The notes under the pieces were generated by a model. That model had not been told where the DNA came from. It did not search any database and was given only the letters and a program-made list of their open reading frames with translations. A program made the translations under genes and the position numbers. A stretch of 64,000 nucleotides of DNA from Durusdinium trenchii (lineage: Eukaryota; Sar; Dinophyceae; Suessiales; Symbiodiniaceae): assembly GCA_963970005.1 (NCBI GenBank), contig CAXAMN010018557.1, positions 299,346 through 363,345 on the forward strand. The letters are read 5' to 3'. Shown one piece after another: positions 26,001-37,999 of the stretch (position 1 is its first letter; every line of letters begins with the position of its first letter).

Positions 26001-27530
26001 TACTCTGCCATACAGTATGATACAGATGCCATGTGCTTCCGTAGAGAGAGAGAGAAAAAGGGAGAGAGATAGAGAGAGAGATAGAGAGATGCAGAGTGTG
26101 TGTGTGTGTCAAAGCCTGCTTCAAAGGCTACACACAGTGTAAATTATTTCAACAACCCAAAGGGTTCAAAATGTTTAAAGGTTAAATCGAGGCAGGGGTG
26201 CAGAGATGATGCAGGGGGGCAGTGATCCCTTCAGCAGTCACTGCCTAACAAAGACACTGCTGATCGGACGTGATATTCGGAGAGGACGCTCTCTGAACGT
26301 ACCTGCACAGGGCCAATGAATCGGTGATGCAAAACAGTGTACACCTGTTGTTCTCGGCCCTTTATAAGGTCTGTTTTCCAGGTCCAGGTCGTTTCTGCAG
26401 TAAAGTGCTAGTGCATCCGTGCTCCAACAACTGATTTAGCTCTTGCGAGCATCAATCTAAGTGTGTGAAACCCTTAGAGTCACAGGGAACTCAGGGAACC
26501 TTCTGGTTTTTAGTCTTTGAGCAGGGGGCCATCCCTCTCACCATTGGTGGATGGCCAATGAAGAGGCCAATCTTGAGAGCTGTAAACGTACCTGCTACTT
26601 TAACTGTCTTGTCTGAGTTTCTTTGTAATCTAATGTAACGGCGATTCTCTTGTGAAGCTTCGCCCTTGTACATTTTACATGTCCCAATGCATATGCGCAA
26701 TTCCTTTCTAAAAGAATTCCTTTTTGGCTTTGACCTGCCGACTTTCAAGCTCTTGCAGCCTGTCTTGCTTTGTGAACAGTACGCGTGCGGATTGAACTAA
26801 CAGTTGAGCGTCAAACAGGGAGACTCTTACCATGGCTGATTTGCCGAAACCTGGCTTACGCAGGCCCCGTTTTTTTAGAGAGCTCGAAGTTATGCGGGCG
26901 TGGCTTTTATGTGTTTTTTGTTGTTTTTCTTAGATTTTGTAATTTTTTGAAAGAGTTTCCACGGTTGGGGTCTAGATATGTTGTTGTGCTCCTGTTTCCC
27001 AAACAAACCATCTTTTCTTTTTTTCAAACAACCTCTGGATCCCACTCTACCCTCCCTTGCCCATAAGCATTCTCATTGTTTCAAAGGTAACACTTTTTGG
27101 GCTTCTCCCCCCGCATTCTTTATAAAATGGAGGGAAGATCATTATCTTGAAACACCATGCGCCCACCAGGCCCAACAAAAGTTAAGAAACTTGCTTAGTA
27201 GTACTGCGTGACTGATTGGAATTTGTTTTTGCATGGCCTTCTTGACGCCCAATGACGCCCATACCCATAATAAGCCTCATCCCCATTCTCAGGGTCATAG
27301 CGAACCTTTCTGCGAGCATTGGGAGTTCACATCCTATCCCACAAGTTAATCCTGCTCATCTCCACTGCTCTCACCCAATGGCTCTTCAGGTCTATGCTCC
27401 ATGTCCTCCCATCTGCGACGAAATCTTCCAAAGAATCGAAGCCCATGGAACGATCCAGCCATAGATACACTGAGGGTCTGACTTGGCTGTGTGGCCACTA
27501 CTCATTCCCAAGCTCATGAAGAACCTTCTC
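20020..27530. other. Gene-free stretch with chance-length frames
   Basis: No gene is supported. The longest open frame, minus strand 23316-24077 (253 codons), is near what chance allows for a window this size and has no motif. A minus frame at 25071-25436 (121 codons) has two hydrophobic runs (YTYFVCFALIPLLVC and LMVLYLTFLAVFSF) and could be a membrane-protein exon, but nothing else supports it. A GA/TG microsatellite lies at 26043-26110. Confidence 0.4.
26043..26110. repeat. (GA)n/(TG)n microsatellite
   Basis: Interrupted AGAG/GATA run followed by (GT)n, about 68 bp in all. No other content. Confidence 0.9.
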
Positions 27531-27534
27531 GACT

Positions 27535-27714
27535 GGGGGGCGCGCGAAAAAAACGTGTTTTTTTGGCGCCCCCCTCCAGCAACTGGGGCCTGGGCCTGGG
27601 CTTCTCTGGGGGGGGCGCGAAAAAAATAAAAGCTCGTGGATTTGGACAACCAATTCCTTTTTTTTGGCGCCCCGCCCCCCAGAGAAGCCCAGGCCCAGGC
27701 CCCAGTTGCTGGAG
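27535..27714. repeat. Long hairpin with 40-bp perfect arms
   Basis: Arms 27574-27613 and 27675-27714 are perfect 40-nt inverted repeats, beginning CTCCAGCAACTGGGGCC on the left. Pairing can go on imperfectly into the 61-nt loop through GGCGCGAAAAAAA against TTTTTTTTGGCGCC. Immediately left is a second hairpin, 27535-27574, in which GGGGGGCGC and A7 face T7 and GCGCCCCCC. The whole is about 180 bp and would fold tightly as DNA or RNA. It could be a foldback transposon, a recent inversion duplication, or a small-RNA precursor. Confidence 0.85.
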
Positions 27715-27719
27715 ATTGA

Positions 27720-29660
27720 GAACTCTTGGAGACCAGATCCCCCTCATAGAGGTGATGACCTGATGATGTATGATGTGATGTCATGGACTTTCTGATAGAT
27801 GATGGTTGATGGACTTCTGTGTGGGAATCATGAGAGCTAGTACTTTTGCAAAAGCTTGATGAGAGATCTGACAGATTACACGTCGACATTTTTGCTAGAC
27901 ACATTCTGCAAAACAACCAACATGTTTAAAAAAAAACGTAGAATAACCACAAACCACAAAAACGCATCAAAACCACACCCGTATAACTTTGTTTTCTGTG
28001 TTTTTAACCGAGGTTTCTTCTCAGCTCTGGCGGCCTCAGACCGTACGCACTATCTCGAGTGTGCGTGCAAACTATTTGCATCAAGGGTCAGCTGCTCAAC
28101 CACGAAAGATTGGAAGGGCGCCACACCGGTCGAGATGAAAAAGGCAATGCGGCCAAGGGAGAAGACGTCGACGCTGCAGTCTGCGCAACAATGACAGCTT
28201 CAAAAACTTTGACCATCGAATGTCCATCTAGTCTGAGGGCTGCAATGTGACTAGCGTTTTAGCGCTCGACAAGTGATCTGGCCTGGCTTCAGCCCGCCCG
28301 ATTCCACCGATCGGAGGATCTCTGGAGCCATCCAATGTGGAGAGCCTGTGAGCACTGGCAGTTGTCCAGGTTCCTCCGCTTTGTGAGCGGGAGCTAAGGG
28401 GTAAAATAGGATATATAAGGATCAATAAAATATGATGAAATCGCTTTCAAACCGATGAAGGGACATGTCAGGTCTTCTCCCAAATTCGATCATTGGCCGT
28501 CGCCAGGCCCGCCAGGCCCCAAAAAGACGTTCACTGATTAACTCTTAGCAGAACGATCAAATCAAAGGGATGCATAGCAAATGGCCTTCCTAAGAAGTCC
28601 CCCGCGGGTCCCCCAAATGGCACAGCCATGTGCAGCAAGAAGCCTCCTAGCATCCTCTGCTTGGATCTCCGTAAGACACTCATGCCAAAGTCCACCAGCA
28701 CAGGATCCAAACTGGCACGGCAGACGCTTGCATTTTCCTCTTGCAGCGGATGCTAAAAAGCATTATGTAAATCAAGAACCACCGATTCGATGTCGCTAGA
28801 GGCGAATAATATGAACGCGAACCCCCCACAATCACTACAGTCACTAGAGGAAGCTTTGCATTTCCAAAACCAGGTGATCCCAAGAACCAAAAGCTTCGGC
28901 CAGCAGAGTGGTGCAACAGAAATTGGCTGACAGAAATAGACCGCTGCTGTCCGCCAAACATTGCATCAAGTTCTGGAGAACTGGAGGCTCCCGGAAAAGG
29001 TGTGAACAATGCAAACGCAACATTGCAAATATTTCAAAACGATTCAAAACGCCTGAAAGTGCGAAACATATCCAAAAGGTCTCGCTATTCTTTCAGCGAA
29101 CCTGGCCAAATGCTAATCAATCTTGCGAGACTCAAGAATGCGTTTCACATGCATTTCGCGCGCCCCCGGGACACCCAGTGCACCTGGCAGTTCTCAATAG
29201 GATGTTCTTCGGCGACAAGTCGCCGTGCAAGATGGAGGGGCCCTGGACTGAAATTGGATCAATTTTGAAGAAAGAATGGACCAGAAGGGTCGAGCTAACA
29301 GGATTCTATTTGATTAAATGCATTGTCAAGAAAAACATTCAGGTGGTCAGTGCGTAGTCACTGCAGTCAAAGCCATCTACATCGCAAGTCCGGTCAAGTC
29401 GGGCATATCTTGGAGAATGTTTCAGCGTTAACTTATAGTTCCTGGGAGTAGGCAATTCGGATAGACTCAGAACCCTTTGACAAGTTATTGTGTTGATGGA
29501 CTATTGACCAATGCCAATCCAGCGAAAGTGCGAAAATGATAGATGCACTTTAACATGTAGAAAATGTTGAGTGGGTGCGAATAAAAAGGGCAACACAAAT
29601 ATACTGTTACATGGTGATTCTGGGTGCTTCCAGCACTTGTGACAGGGGCAGCTAGCTGGT
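27720..29660. other. No recognisable gene
   Basis: Short frames on both strands, none with a motif. A plus frame at 28908-29357 (149 codons) is Lys/Arg-rich but overlaps a comparable minus frame and is not called. Confidence 0.4.
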
Positions 29661-29664
29661 CCTT

Positions 29665-30202
29665 GGCACCGCCGCTAATAGTGACCCTGTGCGATTCGCA
29701 CAGTGCCAAAGTGGACAGTGCTCAAAACCTCCCATTTTTTCATTTTTTCATTTGGGAGAGTTTGGATCATATGTGCTTTCATCCCATTTTTCACAAGGGT
29801 CAGCACTTGTAAGGTGGAATTTAGATTGGGGAAGAGCAGAAAGTGCACTCTTTTTTGGCGCACACGCGTTTTGCAGGTGTATTTTCTTTAGACTTGCGGC
29901 CACGTCCGGGCCAACGCCTCAAGCAAATTTCCTCGGTTGTTCCACCGAAACTGAAAACTGCGGACATATTGATCGACGCGTTTTGCGTCACCCCACATCT
30001 ACCACGAAGCATCAACTTCGTGACGCAAGTGCAAGNNNNNNNNNNCACCCCACATCTACCACGAAGCATCAACTTCGTGACGCAAGTGCAAGTGAACGAT
30101 AACATGCCCCACCCCACCCCACCCCACATCAACAAGGAAGCATCAACCTGACAGCACCATAAAATCGCGATTTCCTCTGGGGTCGCTAACAGCGGCGATA
30201 GC
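29665..30202 (+). mobile_element. MITE-like element with imperfect TIRs, copy B
   Basis: Same orientation and nearly the same sequence as 19511-20009. The ends ACCGCCGCTAATAGTGACCC and, inverted, GGGTCGCTAACAGCGGCGAT match at 16 of 20 positions. An internal segment of about 50 bp (CACCCCACATCTACCACGAAG to GCAAGTGCAAG) appears twice here, on either side of a ten-N gap at 30036-30045. The element therefore contains a short tandem repeat that defeats assembly, and the copy number in the gap is unknown. The copies differ by scattered single bases. Confidence 0.75.
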
Positions 30203-30209
30203 GAAAACA

Positions 30210-33200
30210 ACTCAATGATCACCTGGGCGCGATCCTGCTTTAGCATGTATTTGCGTGAGGACGCAGGACCCACGCGATTTGAGAGCGGCAGGCTTAGTAG
30301 AAATGTGGACGTTTGGCAGAAGACTCGGTGAGAATGTTGTAGGTCCGGAGCACCTGATCATGCAAGTAGACCAGAGCTCTGCAAAGCTTCCTTAAGTGTG
30401 GCTTCGTCGAGAATGGGAACACCATTTGCCGGTGTATTCGAGGCAAGTCGGCTTCTGGGCAGTAACAGTAAAAACGCACGTGTTACAAAAAATGCATATG
30501 TTACAAATTGATACCAAAGACCCCTCGAGGGGTGTTCGCAGATTTGCCAGTGTTATCTTGTTGATATGTCAGCGAGTCAGTGCCTGAGACATCATCTCTC
30601 ACGGCACGAAAACCAGAGTGAATAAACCATTGGGCTATTGCAGTGATTGTATCAACTCCTACTACTTTGAGGGTAGTCATACTGCCCCAAATGGTCACTT
30701 GATGGGTTTCCTTGCAATAGTTGTGCATGCAAAAAGTTGAGTTCTTCGGCAACCCCAAGTGTGAACCGAACTACTGCACTAAGTCATTTCGATAAATAGT
30801 TACGGTAACAATTTGTTCGGTATTTGTGGTACATACTCACAGCTACAGGTTGAAGGAAGTCATGTCTATCCTTCGTTGACATTGACATGTTTGACACACC
30901 GGGGTGTGGGTTGTTGTAATTCGCAGTTGCATAACCGTTCAGAGTGTAGTATCCCTCAAAAGGACAAGACCACCAGGACATATAGGGACTGAAATACATA
31001 GGGGCATCCAATTTGGGAATCCTTCAGTGCTGACTCTACGAAGCGAATTGGGATTCTAGATGGTTCTAGAATACTCTGGATATATGATGATATGTATATA
31101 TATATATACATAATATATCATTATATATAAATTGCAGGTCCTTCAAAGGCCTTCCTTTCACTCTACAAAAACCTGTTTGGATTTCAGCTGACTGTTGTCC
31201 TTCTTCACGACAACCCCATGGCCAACAAAGCATAGAACAGCTCAGGCAATCAGAAATAGCTTCTCAAAATGTCAATCTGCGTGTCTTCGAACCTCCATTA
31301 CATTCCACCCAAGAGAATTCCGCTGGGGAAAGCTGGTTTGGAACCGCACAACTTACAGCAACCAAACAAAGAGCTTCTGCTGCGACACATCAGGGTTCTG
31401 TGATTTCTGCTGCGGAGTGTGGCAATCCAGAGTCTGACTTGCCAGCAAGTGGTATGCTAGAATCTAAGAAGTGGATGTTCAATGCAATGAACAGGGACCT
31501 GCAACACCACTAGCACTCACTGGGTAGCCAGTTGCCAACTTGCTCCAGGCAGTCTGTATAATTGAGTATGGTGCCGCCTCGCAAAGAAACAGGGTGTAGC
31601 TGCTTTCTCCTGATGTGAATTCCTGCCTAAGCCTAGGACAACTCCTGGAATCAATCCCAGATTCTCCAAAATGCTACGACGATTTGCTTCTGACAGCCTC
31701 AGTGGCAAAGCTCCCAGAATGGAATGCGTGCGAAGTTTAAACTCTTGCGGATGCATCACACCAGTTGGACAGTTTGTTATCCTCTGCAGATTTGGTTTGT
31801 GATGTGTATATACATCTTTTTCAGTCCCATGGACGCAGTCACATGCTTGCATCGGGATGATATAGGCACGTTCTGTAGATTTGCAACGGTCAGTATTTCA
31901 GTTTCTGGCAGGTTGCTATCCTCCAAAGTCCCGGTGTAGTGGACAGCCACTAACAAATCATTGCTCACTCAGCATGGCTGAAAACATTGCTGCTGAGACA
32001 CTCCATCTTGCTGTTGAGAATTGCATCCTCAGGTCTAAAGCAGGTGAATAATTTCCGGGGGATCGCCTTCATCATCATGAAGGTCGAAATTGGGGACACA
32101 GCTCGCCCTAGCTTGCTTTAGTCCACAAAGAAGGGCCGCAAGCCCCAAGGACCCCACTCCAAAAACAGGACAATCATTCTAAGAATTGGTAGCGCCCTGG
32201 CCCGGCAAATGACATCCAAAGCTCAAACAGGCTGTAGCCATCCACAAATTCCTGGCGCCAAACGGATTGTTCTGCAGGCTAGGTGTGCATATCACAGAAA
32301 TGCAAAAGCATGGGGTGATTAGACCACACTTGCGCGCTGAAGTCCCAACATACAGGACACATGTCAAGGTGGCTTGCTAGTCAACAACGGTTGAATTTAC
32401 ACGACCATGCACATCAATGGGCCTATGACTTGTGGAGCAGGGATGGCCTGGGTGCAGCAAGTATATTGTGCATACATAGCCATAGTCGCGTGCAAATTCA
32501 ATCATGTTGAGGAACATGAAATCTGAAGCTCCCCGGCAAGAGCTGAGTCATGTTTTCGCTATTCACGTGAGGAGCCTATGCCTCACCCTAAATGACAACT
32601 GACAGAGGTTGAGCAAGACTTCCTCAACGATGAGCACGATCCGGTTGGTTTCTTCGATGCAAGCACCGTAGAAGGTCACAATAAACCTCAGCCAAAGGGA
32701 GTTTTTGATGTCGCAAATGGCAAAACCCTACAAAATGAGCTTGAGCACGACTGCTTTACCCTACAGCACGGTGACGTGCAGTTAGTTCCACTCTTGCAGG
32801 AGTGTCTCAAAAGTGTGAAGCATATAGGTTCGGTTAGGTGAATATCGGGGAAATTGGTCAACCAAATGCTTTGCCAGCATGACTTGCCCCCTTCTTGGCC
32901 TTTTTGCAGGTCAAAGGTACGGATGTCTCAAACGGCGCAAAACGCGAAGCTCCTTCCCACAAAAGTCCACCACTTCCACAGACCTCAGGATTTGGGTGCA
33001 AAAAAGACCCTGCATTTCAGGTCTTTTCTCAGAAACTAGGACAGTCTCTTTCATCGGCTTGAAGGGTTAAGCTTCCGATGACCCTGGACGTGAAGTATTG
33101 CGATGACCAACGTGCGATCCAAGAAATGCCAATGGACATGGGACGCTGGGTGAGCTGCAGAAAGGCAAAATAAGGCAAATCTTTGACCCTTCACCCATGT

Positions 33201-36060
33201 CAGTGGAAACGCGCAAAGCCAACGGTGCACCGTGCATGCCATCGGTTTTCTTCATTGCATGGTACCAGGTCTGGGTAGCTTCAACCCGAGTGTAGAACCT
33301 TGAATCACTTGCAATCAAATGCAGTACACCTACTCTCACTCACTCTCCCTCTCTCTCTCACACTGATTCTAGCAGAATGGACCAGCATTAAATTCATAAG
33401 GTTGTCCCGCCAAGGACTTTACATTTCCAAGGATCCCCTTTTCCAGCAAATCTCCGGGCCACGTGGTAAGTTGATCTCGCTGCGGGAGCTTCACAGCCAC
33501 CTTCGCACCTGGAAGACAGGAACTGTTGGTTAAACGGCTCATAGCTACATGTCGTTATCTGCTATTTTTGAATATGCCTGCCAAAAAAGCTTGATGAGCC
33601 TCTGAACAATACTGGACCATGACACTGAAGGGAAAACCAACACAGAAGTCGCTGGGACACCAACAACCACATCTTCTCGGCTCAAGGAGCCCATTGCACA
33701 TAATCTGATGTAACAAGACATAACAGGGATGTTCACCTGCTGTCCCCCCTTGTGCATGGCCCTGATATCACTACTGTGCAGACATCTTTGTTCACCTCCT
33801 CTCCTATGAATCAGAGTAGAGGAGATCAAATCTTTGTCAATCCAGAGAATGCGGCTACATAACCAACTTCTGAGATGGGTTCCCCTGATTATCGGTAAAA
33901 CTAAAGTCGCTAGACAACATGTGTCCTAGGTCCTATGTCACAAAATGACAGCGAAAACTGTAGCCATGCCGCCATGAGAGCTCATTGGAAGAATACAATT
34001 GGCTGGATCTTGCCATGAATCGATACTGACAGGAAGCCACTATCCAAGCAAAACACTCGAACCACCGAACCTCCATAATTCCCTTCCATGACAAGCGCAA
34101 AGCCTCCCTTTCCTCGGCACGTTTGCACCACACTGATCAAAAAGTCCAAAAATACATGAGCCGTATGGGGTTCGGTATTAAAGAAAAACGTCGAGACAAT
34201 TCAGTCAGGTGTGGCACCGCTTCCAGCTACGAATTCATTCGCTTCTTTGGGTTTGAGTGCTGCGTTCGCCACGATCTCAGTGAGTACGCACTCTTTCACC
34301 CCAAAGAACGCACCGTCGTTAGTCTGAAGCTTTGGACAACTGTTGTGTGATTTGTTCGATTGATTCGAACGAAAAGTCGGCATTGCATTCATGTCAAGAT
34401 ATGTCAAGCATCCAATCAGATTGGTTTCGAAGGAGAGCTCCGACCAATCGATCAACCATTTCTCTTCTGCAGCTACTGCTCTCCTTGGAAGTGCATGCGG
34501 CACCCAATTCCCAAGAAACACTTCACATCACTACACTAATAATAAGGTTTGAGTTGAACCTCGAAAGTTTCTGGACTTGCAATACAGTATGGAATCAAAG
34601 TTTATCTTACTATATCATTAATGATACTATATGTTTGTTATGTTTCAAAGCTTTGCCTTGTCGTGATTGGGTAAACTCTGTACAACTGGCAATGTCCAAG
34701 CATGCTGAAAAATAGTTCTTTGTTCTTTGCATCTAAAGCAAGAGTCTGAGTCTGAGGCATTCAGAGCTACCAAAAGGACCATTACTCCAAACGTGATGAT
34801 TGGTGACCAACATTCTGGTTTCTGGTTAATTACCTACTGTTGCCATAGAGCAACATCAGGCTTCCTGTAACACAGCCAAAGGATACGATCAAAACCTCCA
34901 ACACCTGGCACTCAGCCAAACACCCCGCAACCTGGGCCCTCCATGAGGTCGCTTCTGGGTGGCCCTCCATTGTCAGGATGCGGGATCGTTCGGTTGGTTG
35001 AGTATACTGGCTGCATGTGGCGGCCTTGCTCTTCACCAGCTCAATTGGTCCCTTCATGTCGCGTCCCTCACCGAACTGCGAAGCGTCATCGCTTTGAGCT
35101 GCATACCCACTGGCGCATCATGACCTCACTCTTTTGGTCACAAGGTGCAAATGCCGGTCTGTGATCGCTCTCCGCCCATGTGTAAGCTACTAGCGCTAGC
35201 GCTGCTTGTAGATTGTAGATGCGTTTATGAGTGAATGGCAAGAGTGACTGCTCTCAAAAGCCACATCCCCGATTCGCGCGTCTTGATTCACAGCCCGGCC
35301 GCAAGGCCACAACTGAAAAAAGTGTCCTTCACAAAAGTCTCCAAATGCCTATCTGCTTCAGCCCCAATGGCCCAGGCTTCAGCCTAATCATTACAAAAAA
35401 AGTACGTACAAACCTGATTTATATACTTCGGTTTTGGGCGGACCAACGAAAGGCCGAACCCAAACGCCGCAACCTGTTCTCCGCTTCCCCTGCGGCCCCT
35501 TCGGCCCCTTGCGCCCAGTGGCCACTTGCTCCGGGAGTGAAAACGATGCCTTGGCGAGGCAGTCGGACCCAGTCGGACCGAGTAAGTCATCGTTTTGGCA
35601 ACCTGTCCTCCAGTCATCCGGTTTTGTCCTGCATAATGGCCATATTGATTTCGCATATGCTTACATTGATCATAATCAAACATCGCAAGCAAATCATTGC
35701 AATAATTATAATTAACAATAATTAAAACAAAAAACAATCCAATACCGATGGACAAACCACTAAAATCAACGGTGTTTTGTAATTCCATGTTTGCGCGACG
35801 GTATTGAGTCCATGTTGAGTGACCTGTATGAATAGCCGATTGACCACCACATTGCAAGTATTTCTTTCACCATAAGTATTACTCTTGCCCAATTGAACCT
35901 CGGATAAGGAAAGGCAAGACACTACGACACCTTCGGAACTTCCCAGGCTTTCTGAGCAGTCAAAGTCACTGCTCAAGGGCCGGCTTGCGTGGCTGGTCAG
36001 CTGTGATGCGAGGTCGTCCGGCAATGGCATCACGGGTGTCCTCACATCGACCCGTTTGTG
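30210..36060. other. No recognisable gene
   Basis: About 5.9 kb without a convincing gene. An AT-rich near-palindrome of TATATA blocks lies at 31080-31130. Open frames (up to 164 codons at 35231-35725) are paired with equal frames on the other strand and lack motifs. Confidence 0.4.
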
Positions 36061-36095
36061 GAGGAACTGATAGTGATAGCAGTTCAGAGAGTGTT

Positions 36096-36178
36096 TGTTT
36101 GTTTGTTTGTTTGTCTGTCTGTCTGTCTCTTTCTTTCTTTCTGTCTTTCTTTCTTCGTTTGTTTTTTTGTTTGTGTGT
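36096..36178. repeat. (TTTG)n(TCTG)n(TTTC)n microsatellite
   Basis: Compound tetranucleotide repeat of about 80 bp. No other content. Confidence 0.9.
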
Positions 36179-36604
36179 ATTGGTCGCTGGTGATGGTGAT
36201 GAACGAATGAAGATCAAATGATATGGGGCAAAAGCTCAATGCTCGATGCTTGCAGTACGCAGGTGGGGGGAGGGTGTTAACTCTCAAAAATCAGAGTTAG
36301 TGCATTGGACCGGACCCCCTGTCCAATTCCTTACTAAAGCAAGAACTCCAGGTAGCTGATGTTCGTGATCTTGCAGCATGCATGAATGGAAGAGGATCTT
36401 TCTTTACAGCTTCACACGTCTTCATGGCACCATCTCTTTCAGTTCTCTCTCCAGTTCTCTCAGCATCCACCGTCTCGCACCCACTGTGCGATACAACTTC
36501 TGGTTGCCGCCCGAGCTGCGTTGCGTTGGAATCACTGTGCGAAGAATAAGGGCCCCGCCTTGGAGTTCAAAGATCCAGCTATGATCTTGAACGCTACGAA
36601 CGGA

Positions 36605-36720
36605 GCAAAGGGCATCGCTACTAGGAGCAAAGGGCATCGCTACTAGGAGCAAGGACGCTACTAGGGGCTCCTGCCCTTTGCTACTAGGAGCAAGGAAGCT
36701 ACTAGGAGCAAAGGGCATAG
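36605..36720 (+). repeat. Inverted TAG-family minisatellite units
   Basis: Four to five units of GCATCGCTACTAGGAGCAAAG type, with CTACTAGGGGCTCCTGCCC in the middle. These are the reverse complement of the 14.8 kb array family. Unit order and orientation change within 115 bp, making the segment self-complementary. Confidence 0.85.
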
Positions 36721-36874
36721 TTGACCAGATTGGGAATTTCTGTCCGGAGATGTCCCGCGGCCTGACAAGTAAATAGGGCATATGTATATATTTGTTTCTT
36801 TTTTGGGGGGGTAGGCCGTTAGGAGGTAGTTAGTAGTAGCTAGAGGTAGCTAGTAGCTTAAGTAGCTACTACCT

Positions 36875-36998
36875 ATGGGCGCAGGATAGCTCACGCTTTT
36901 TCAAGGAAGCTCCCCCCGCCACCCTGAAGGCGGCGGGGGACGCTTCCTTGAAGAAGCCCTCGCACTGATGATTTGGTTCCTAGTTTTTGGGGGAAACT
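36875..36998 (+). repeat. Dispersed GACGCAGGATAGCTCACGCT repeat, copy 2, interrupted
   Basis: Begins GGGCGCAGGATAGCTCACGC and ends ATGATTTGGTTCCTAG then GGGGAAACTTA, as in the copies at 17.1 and 37.9 kb. Between the two halves lies a 53-bp hairpin that the other copies lack. Confidence 0.8.
36900..36952. mobile_element. 53-bp GC-rich hairpin insert
   Basis: TTCAAGGAAGC (36900-36910) pairs with GCTTCCTTGAA (36942-36952), and CCCCCGCC (36913-36920) pairs with GGCGGGGG (36932-36939). The loop is about 11 nt. It interrupts a dispersed repeat that is continuous in two other copies, so it looks like a small foldback insertion. The family is unknown. Confidence 0.6.
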
Positions 36999-37406
36999 TA
37001 ACTAATAGCGATGGCCTCCACCCTACTAGCCAATCTGACAAGCCTCTAAGGTTGCGTTTAAGCAAGGACAGAACCACTCCAGCAACCACTCCTTGAACTA
37101 AACACAAACACATCACCAATCACCTATCTTACAAATACAATGCTTTGGACGTCTTTAGACTTCCACAGTTTTGGCTCAGGTCAGGTGCTCAACTTCGTGC
37201 TCTGCAGTATATCGAAGGACCTTCTCCTTGGTGAGATCCTGCAGAATCAGGGCCCCTAAGCCCCTGGGCAGATGAACTTCATGAAACTACTCAATAGTCA
37301 AGCAAAAAATGCTGAAGTCTGGAGAATACATCAGATCCACTGAAATGTAAGTGGGGAATGATCAAAGCAAACGGGGCCATGCGATACAGGTGAGCAAAAG
37401 CGACTC

Positions 37407-37853
37407 CTACATCGACATGTACTGCTTGCGGGTCACAGGTTTCAAAACCGGTCTGTCATGTGAGCGCATGATTTTGCGCTTGGTGATCGCTCCACCAATG
37501 CTTTTTTGCTCCGTCAGGAATGGACAACACATCGCACGTGGGACACTTGTAGGATTCTGTTCTGGAAAAAGAGTTGCACTACAAAAAACACCAGTCCAAA
37601 CAATTACAATAAAGTTTAAGGTCCGCAGATCCCATGTTTCCAGGCGACCCATGTCTTCCACCGGCCACCAGCCACCAGGTTTCAGTGTGCTCGCCTTGTT
37701 AACCTTCTCCAAGTGCAGGAACGAGGCCCGCTCACCGATCTCAATCCAGCAGCGGCCCAGCAGGCCTATTTTCTCACCGTTCACGTCCCGGTCTTCGTTG
37801 TGCAACATGGCGTCTTCCAGCGTCACTGTCTTTTGTTGCCGTCGGCACTGCAA
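37407..37853 (-). other. Possible coding exon, unknown protein
   Basis: The minus strand is open for 148 codons. The first half has a believable composition, with stretches such as GRCWIEIGERASFLHLEKVN and KPGGWWPVEDMGRLETWDLR; the second half looks less like protein. No motif is recognised and a 176-codon frame exists on the plus strand over the same bases. It could be an exon of a dinoflagellate gene whose other exons are not visible. Confidence 0.2.
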
Positions 37854-37915
37854 TTCACAAAACCACTTTCTTTTTAAGTAAAGGGAGTACTAGGCTAAGT
37901 TAGCTGCTACATATG

Positions 37916-37976
37916 GACGCAGGATAGCTCACGCTCGCACTAATGATTTGGTTCCTAGATTTTTAGGGAAACTTAG
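37916..37976 (+). repeat. Dispersed GACGCAGGATAGCTCACGCT repeat, copy 3
   Basis: The most regular copy: GGACGCAGGATAGCTCACGC, then TCGCACTAATGATTTGGTTC, then CTAGATTTTTAGGGAAACTT. About 61 bp, non-coding. Confidence 0.8.
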
Positions 37977-37999
37977 TGGTTCTCACAGAAATTAGGGAT

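Noticed and set aside
27392..27916. 174-codon minus-strand frame through the hairpin region
   Set aside because: Its sequence is mostly the translation of both hairpin arms, giving the mirrored phrases PREAQAQAPVAG and TGAWAWASLGGG; not a gene.
33668..33688. CGGCTCAAGG as a spliced-leader relic
   Set aside because: Only the last eight bases match and no coding frame follows.
37160..37182. TTTTGGCTCA as a spliced-leader relic on the plus strand
   Set aside because: Only about 10-12 contiguous bases match and no gene follows; too weak compared with the site at 11015-11035.
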